From positions 1 to 7,783 of the forward strand of contig PCYB01000035.1 in the NCBI GenBank assembly GCA_002762845.1: DNA of 7,783 nucleotides, read 5' to 3'. Shown piece after piece: positions 5,696-7,783 of the stretch. Origin of the DNA: Candidatus Woesearchaeota archaeon CG10_big_fil_rev_8_21_14_0_10_36_11 (GTDB lineage Archaea > Nanobdellota > Nanobdellia > Woesearchaeales > GW2011-AR9). The notes under the pieces are model-generated. The model did no database searches. It was not told where the DNA came from and worked only from the letters and a program-made list of their open reading frames with translations. Position 1 is the stretch's first letter. Each line of letters starts with the position of its first letter. Both the position numbers and the translations under genes were made by a program.

Positions 5696-6904
5696 ATGGG
5701 CATCAAGAGCTATGACGTTGGGCGGGCTTCGTGGCTGAATAATTTCAACAACAATTTCAATGCCAATGATCGTAACGTAAACAATCATAACACCCTGCGT
5801 GGAATAGCCCACCATAATGCTGAGACACTTCTTTTGAAACCTCGCGACCTCTGGCAAGAATTATGCAGCGTTCAGAATCTGGAATTGGCCTACAAGAAGG
5901 CAAGAAAGCATAAGACATTAAGACCATGTGTTCTTGAATTTGAGGAAAAACTCGTAGAAAATCTTGATATGTTGAGAACTGAACTTCTTTTCCATTCATA
6001 CAAACCAAGACCATTAAAGACTTTCATCCTAAGAGACCCTAAAACAAGAAAGATTAGTAAATCCGATTTTCGTGATAGAGTTATTCATCATGCATTATGC
6101 AATATCATTGAGCCATTCTTTGAGAGAATGTTTATCTATGATTCTTATGCCAACCGCAAAAGAAAAGGAACGCTGAAAGCTATCCAACGCTTTGAACATT
6201 TCCGCAAAAAGCTTTCCCAGAACAATACTTTTCTAGTGTTCATCCTGAAATCAGATATTCGCCATTATTTTGATGAAGTTGATCATGCCGTTCTGTTAAA
6301 AATCATCAGGAAAAGGATTAATGATCCTAAGGTTTTGTGGCTCATACGAAGAGTGCTGAGCAATTATTCAACAAGTGAAGGGAAAGGCATGCCATTAGGA
6401 AACCTCACCTCACAATTTTTTGCTAATGTGTACCTGAATAAATTAGACCAGTTTGTTAAGCACAGGATAAAAACTAAAAATTACGTTCGCTATGTGGATG
6501 ATTTTGTAATCTTGCATAATTCAGAGCAACAATTAACAGAATGGAAGAAAAAGATTGCTGATTTTTTAAGAGAAGAATTGTTGTTGGATTTGCATCCAGA
6601 AAAGACAAAGATTATTCAAGCTATTCATGGTGTTGATTTTCTTGGATTGAAGATTTTTCCATTTCACAAAATCATGAAGAAAAGGAATGTCTGTTCATTT
6701 AAGAGAAAGTTGAGGTTGATTTGTGAGGAATTTGATAATGGCGAGATAATGTATGATAAAGTTTATGATTTTCTGGAAGGTTGGATAGCGTATGCGAAGA
6801 ATGCAGATACATATAATTTGAGAAGAAATGTAATGGGTGGTATTGAGGATAAGTTTCAGAGTGAAGTGTCTACAAAGGAATACAATAGACTTCGTAAGAA
6901 GTAA
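5696..6904 (+). CDS. DGR reverse transcriptase
   Basis: This is an RNA-dependent DNA polymerase of the DGR class, which copies the TR RNA with adenine infidelity. From the ATG at 5696 (402 aa), conserved RT sequence starts near residue 51 (DLWQELCSVQNL) and runs through FRDRVIHHALCNIIEPFFE (125-143), motif A KSDIRHYF (185-192; D187), motif B LGNLTSQ (234-240), catalytic YVDD (266-269), HPEKTKI and DFLGLKIFP. LGNLTSQ is the DGR-type form of motif B, unlike QGxxxSP of retroviral and group II intron enzymes. The first 50 residues are mostly the translated TR (11 Asn), so the native start is uncertain: ATG 5696 has a GGTGA before it, TTG 5834 (residue 47) lies just after the TR, and the next ATG (residue 92) would cut into conserved sequence. 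The stop overlaps the inner right inverted-repeat block. Confidence 0.95.
   Translation: MGIKSYDVGRASWLNNFNNNFNANDRNVNNHNTLRGIAHHNAETLLLKPRDLWQELCSVQNLELAYKKARKHKTLRPCVLEFEEKLVENLDMLRTELLFHSYKPRPLKTFILRDPKTRKISKSDFRDRVIHHALCNIIEPFFERMFIYDSYANRKRKGTLKAIQRFEHFRKKLSQNNTFLVFILKSDIRHYFDEVDHAVLLKIIRKRINDPKVLWLIRRVLSNYSTSEGKGMPLGNLTSQFFANVYLNKLDQFVKHRIKTKNYVRYVDDFVILHNSEQQLTEWKKKIADFLREELLLDLHPEKTKIIQAIHGVDFLGLKIFPFHKIMKKRNVCSFKRKLRLICEEFDNGEIMYDKVYDFLEGWIAYAKNADTYNLRRNVMGGIEDKFQSEVSTKEYNRLRKK
5716..5806 (+). repeat. DGR template repeat (TR)
   Basis: The 91-bp template contains 29 adenines, 22 of which form eleven AAC/AAT codons in the VR reading frame. Mutating the first two bases of AAY allows 15 amino acids and never a stop codon. 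The 5' 22 bp lack adenine, and the 3' part is the GC-rich CACCCTGCGTGG (5791-5802). Nucleotide identity to the VR ends at 5806, but the next residues (H, A, E of AHHNAE versus RHVIAE) still match, hinting that the ancestral repeat was longer. It lies in frame within the 5' end of the RT reading frame. Confidence 0.96.
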
Positions 6905-6969
6905 AACGCCCCGCCTCATTCGTTTTTAATGTTGTTTTTAGGAACTCCCCTATCAGACTTATTATTTTT

Positions 6970-6984
6970 CTTTACGCAGTAAAG
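6970..6984 (+). terminator. Hairpin CTTTAC-GCA-GTAAAG after the RT
   Basis: A perfect 6-bp stem with a 3-nt loop follows the RT stop by 65 bp and sits next to T-rich DNA (6965-6973). It may stop or stabilise the RT transcript, or belong to the element end. Archaea rarely need hairpins for termination, so the functional call is weak. Confidence 0.35.
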
Positions 6985-6988
6985 TGTA

Positions 6989-7005
6989 ACTGTCCGAAGG
7001 ATTAG
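6989..7005. repeat. Direct repeat copy 2 (17 bp) in right end
   Basis: ACTGTCCGAAGGATTAG matches 4389-4405 in the same orientation with one mismatch. The two copies lie inside the terminal inverted repeats, 2.6 kb apart, so recombination between them would delete the DGR genes and leave a short scar. Confidence 0.75.
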
Positions 7006-7029
7006 AACTCCCCCATTATTTTAAAGAAC

Positions 7030-7290
7030 TTAAACACAATTGAAACTAACAATTTCTGTATAAACTCTTTCATACTCCATATCAATTTCTTCTTTTGGAA
7101 CATCAACACCAAAACTAAGAACCAAATCGCCCGCAGATGCTTTTGATGCTTTGAGCCAATCTTCAAATGAAATTCTTGCAAGCCCATATTTTTCTAGCAA
7201 AAACATATTTGCTTCATACACGGGAGGCCTATCATCTCTCAAAACTCCACTATGGTCAAAAATTCCTAATCTTATGTTCTCTAAATGCAT
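7030..7290 (-). pseudogene. HAD-family phosphatase, N-terminal part of the split gene
   Basis: Translation from the ATG at 7290 gives the N-terminal 80 native residues of a HAD enzyme, then six codons read from the inserted element (VSFNCV) before a stop at 7030-7032. Motif I is FDHSGVLRDD (11-20): the nucleophile D12 is present, but the usual second aspartate (D+2) is serine, a DxSG form that I recall in a related archaeal HAD subgroup. Residues 24-75 form the cap-type helical region (VYEANMFLLEKYG). The fragment lacks motifs II-IV, which lie 2.75 kb away at 3876-4295, so it should not be catalytic. Its substrate is unknown. Confidence 0.85.
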
Positions 7291-7320
7291 AGTAAAAGAA
7301 TTTAATATTGGCTTTTTTAT

Positions 7321-7330
7321 GTATTTATAT
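7321..7330 (-). promoter_or_regulatory. Possible TATA box of the interrupted HAD gene
   Basis: ATATAAATAC on the - strand is centred about 36 nt upstream of the ATG at 7290, predicting a leader of about 10 nt. The gap to the upstream four-helix-bundle gene is only 57 bp, so read-through from that gene is also possible. Confidence 0.4.
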
Positions 7331-7347
7331 TCTTAAACAAGCATGAT

Positions 7348-7755
7348 TCAATCTTTATTTTCAAACTTTTGAAAGAATGTTCGTTTCTGTCCGGTAATCT
7401 TTGACTCAACATTTCGTATGAACATATACAACTTAGCATTCAACTCATCAAGAAGTTTATACATTTTATTATATAATTCTTGTTCTAAAAAACCTAAATC
7501 TCTAGACAACTTTAACAATACTTCAACTTCTTTAGCTGAAGCAAATGCAGTATTTAAAAAATGAACAAATTCTTTTCTACTTGCTTTAGCAGATCCTTCT
7601 GCGATATTCAAAACAATTGAAACAGATGATCGCCTAAGCTGTGAAGCGATATTGTTTTCCTCGGATTGGGGATATAATTTTATAATTTTGTATACTTCCA
7701 ATACAAAAGAATATGCTAAACGATACACTTCAATATTCTCATAATTTCTTCCCAT
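7348..7755 (-). CDS. Four-helix-bundle protein, S23/Avd superfamily (TIGR02436-like)
   Basis: The 135-aa protein is mostly helical and has the family core: YPQSEENNIASQLRRSS (about 29-45), SIVLNIAEGSAKASRKE (46-62), FLNTAFASAKEVE (66-78) and LSRDLGFLEQEL (83-94). This family is named after proteins encoded in 23S rRNA intervening sequences and shares its fold with Avd, the DGR accessory protein that binds RT and template RNA. The IAEG motif makes it closer to the general S23-like branch than to classic bacterial Avd. It lies outside the DGR element, on the opposite strand, and just upstream of the interrupted HAD gene with the same orientation, so a DGR role is only a possibility. Its ATG at 7755 is near the window edge and the promoter is not fully visible. 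Confidence 0.85.
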   Translation of the reverse strand: MGRNYENIEVYRLAYSFVLEVYKIIKLYPQSEENNIASQLRRSSVSIVLNIAEGSAKASRKEFVHFLNTAFASAKEVEVLLKLSRDLGFLEQELYNKMYKLLDELNAKLYMFIRNVESKITGQKRTFFQKFENKD

Positions 7756-7783
7756 TAAAACTTACATAAAAAAATAACTAGTG

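Larger units (their letters stand above)
4296..7050. mobile_element. DGR-carrying mobile element inserted in a HAD gene
   Basis: This 2755-bp block interrupts a HAD gene. Deleting exactly 4296-7050 joins codon ATT (I80) to GGA (G81) and restores a 219-aa frame (80 codons plus 139 codons and stop). It contains a full DGR: target gene, VR, hairpin-rich segment, TR and RT. Its ends are matching inverted blocks: TGTTAGTTTC (4296-4305 versus 7042-7051) and TTGTGTTTAAGTTC (4346-4359 versus 7026-7039), with further inner inverted blocks. The first block overlaps the rejoining point by one base, so the exact right boundary is 7050 or 7051. I see no target-site duplication and no transposase or recombinase gene, so mobility must come from a protein encoded elsewhere or from an unknown route. 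Base composition is like that of the flanking DNA. Confidence 0.8.
6904..7051 (-). repeat. Right terminal inverted repeat (four blocks)
   Basis: Reverse-complement partners of the left-end blocks: 7042-7051, 7026-7039, 6939-6950 and 6904-6916. A further GAACTCCCCC (7005-7014) resembles 6942-6951, and in each case ATTATT lies nearby, so the motif AATAAT followed by GGGGAGTTC occurs twice here and once on the left (4447-4468, with a 5-nt spacer). The innermost block overlaps the RT stop codon. No gene lies in 6905-7050; T-runs at 6923-6927 and 6935-6939 could end the RT transcript. Confidence 0.78.

Noticed and set aside
5110..5857. Two - strand ORFs (5110-5298 and 5672-5857) sharing a similar peptide
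   Set aside because: Their resemblance comes entirely from the VR/TR repeats read antisense; they have no promoter, no family match and overlap the real genes.
4286..7062. Target-site duplication flanking the element
   Set aside because: The bases just outside (ending AAGTTCC on the left, starting AATTTCTG on the right) do not match beyond chance.
7348..7755. Calling the four-helix-bundle gene the avd of this DGR
   Set aside because: It lies outside the inverted repeats, on the opposite strand, and carries the IAEG-type S23-like motif found in many proteins unrelated to DGRs.
1..7783. CRISPR array
   Set aside because: No regularly spaced repeats exist; the only repeats are VR/TR, the element ends and one 13-bp tandem pair.

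Overview
The window reads as an AT-rich archaeal chromosome segment, probably from the DPANN group (Woesearchaeota/Pacearchaeota-like). Reasons: an archaeal Hef protein (DEAH helicase, XPF/ERCC4-type nuclease and helix-hairpin-helix in one chain), archaeal TATA boxes about 25 bp upstream of start codons with little or no 5' leader, and several small proteins. The lineage is an inference from gene style; no rRNA is present.

Left part (1-3875): the tail of an unidentified + strand gene; a 99-aa basic/acidic small protein (-); a divergent circularly permuted GTPase (+) sharing a 55-bp intergenic TATA region with it; a CheY-like receiver overlapping the GTPase stop by ATGA but broken by one extra G; and, convergent with it, the Hef gene (-).

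Right part (3876-7755): the main discovery. A HAD-family phosphatase gene (-) is cut in two: the first 80 codons lie at 7051-7290 and the last 139 codons plus stop at 3876-4295. Removing 4296-7050 (2755 bp) rejoins them in frame to a 219-aa protein. The interrupting DNA is a complete diversity-generating retroelement (DGR): promoter, variable target gene (4573-5406) with its variable repeat (VR, 5133-5223), a 200-nt run of strong hairpins (5476-5677), the template repeat (TR, 5716-5806), and a DGR-type reverse transcriptase (5696-6904). VR and TR differ at 15 of 91 positions and every one is an adenine in the TR, the diagnostic signature of adenine-directed mutagenic retrohoming. The cassette is bounded by multi-block terminal inverted repeats and internal direct repeats, so it looks like a discrete mobile DGR that landed recently in a host gene. 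No transposase, integrase or classic avd gene lies inside it.

Expected working: the target protein is made from a leaderless transcript; RNA spanning the structured segment and TR is copied by the RT with adenine infidelity; the cDNA replaces the VR and rewrites up to 11 AAY codons of the target. Oddities are that the TR sits in frame inside the 5' end of the RT reading frame, that the VR is not at the C terminus, and that the target's C-terminal tail carries a DSSWPTWKE motif closely resembling DSSYPTWEE in the 99-aa protein at 140-439. Downstream and outside the element is an S23/Avd-superfamily four-helix-bundle gene (7348-7755, -), whose relation to the DGR is uncertain.
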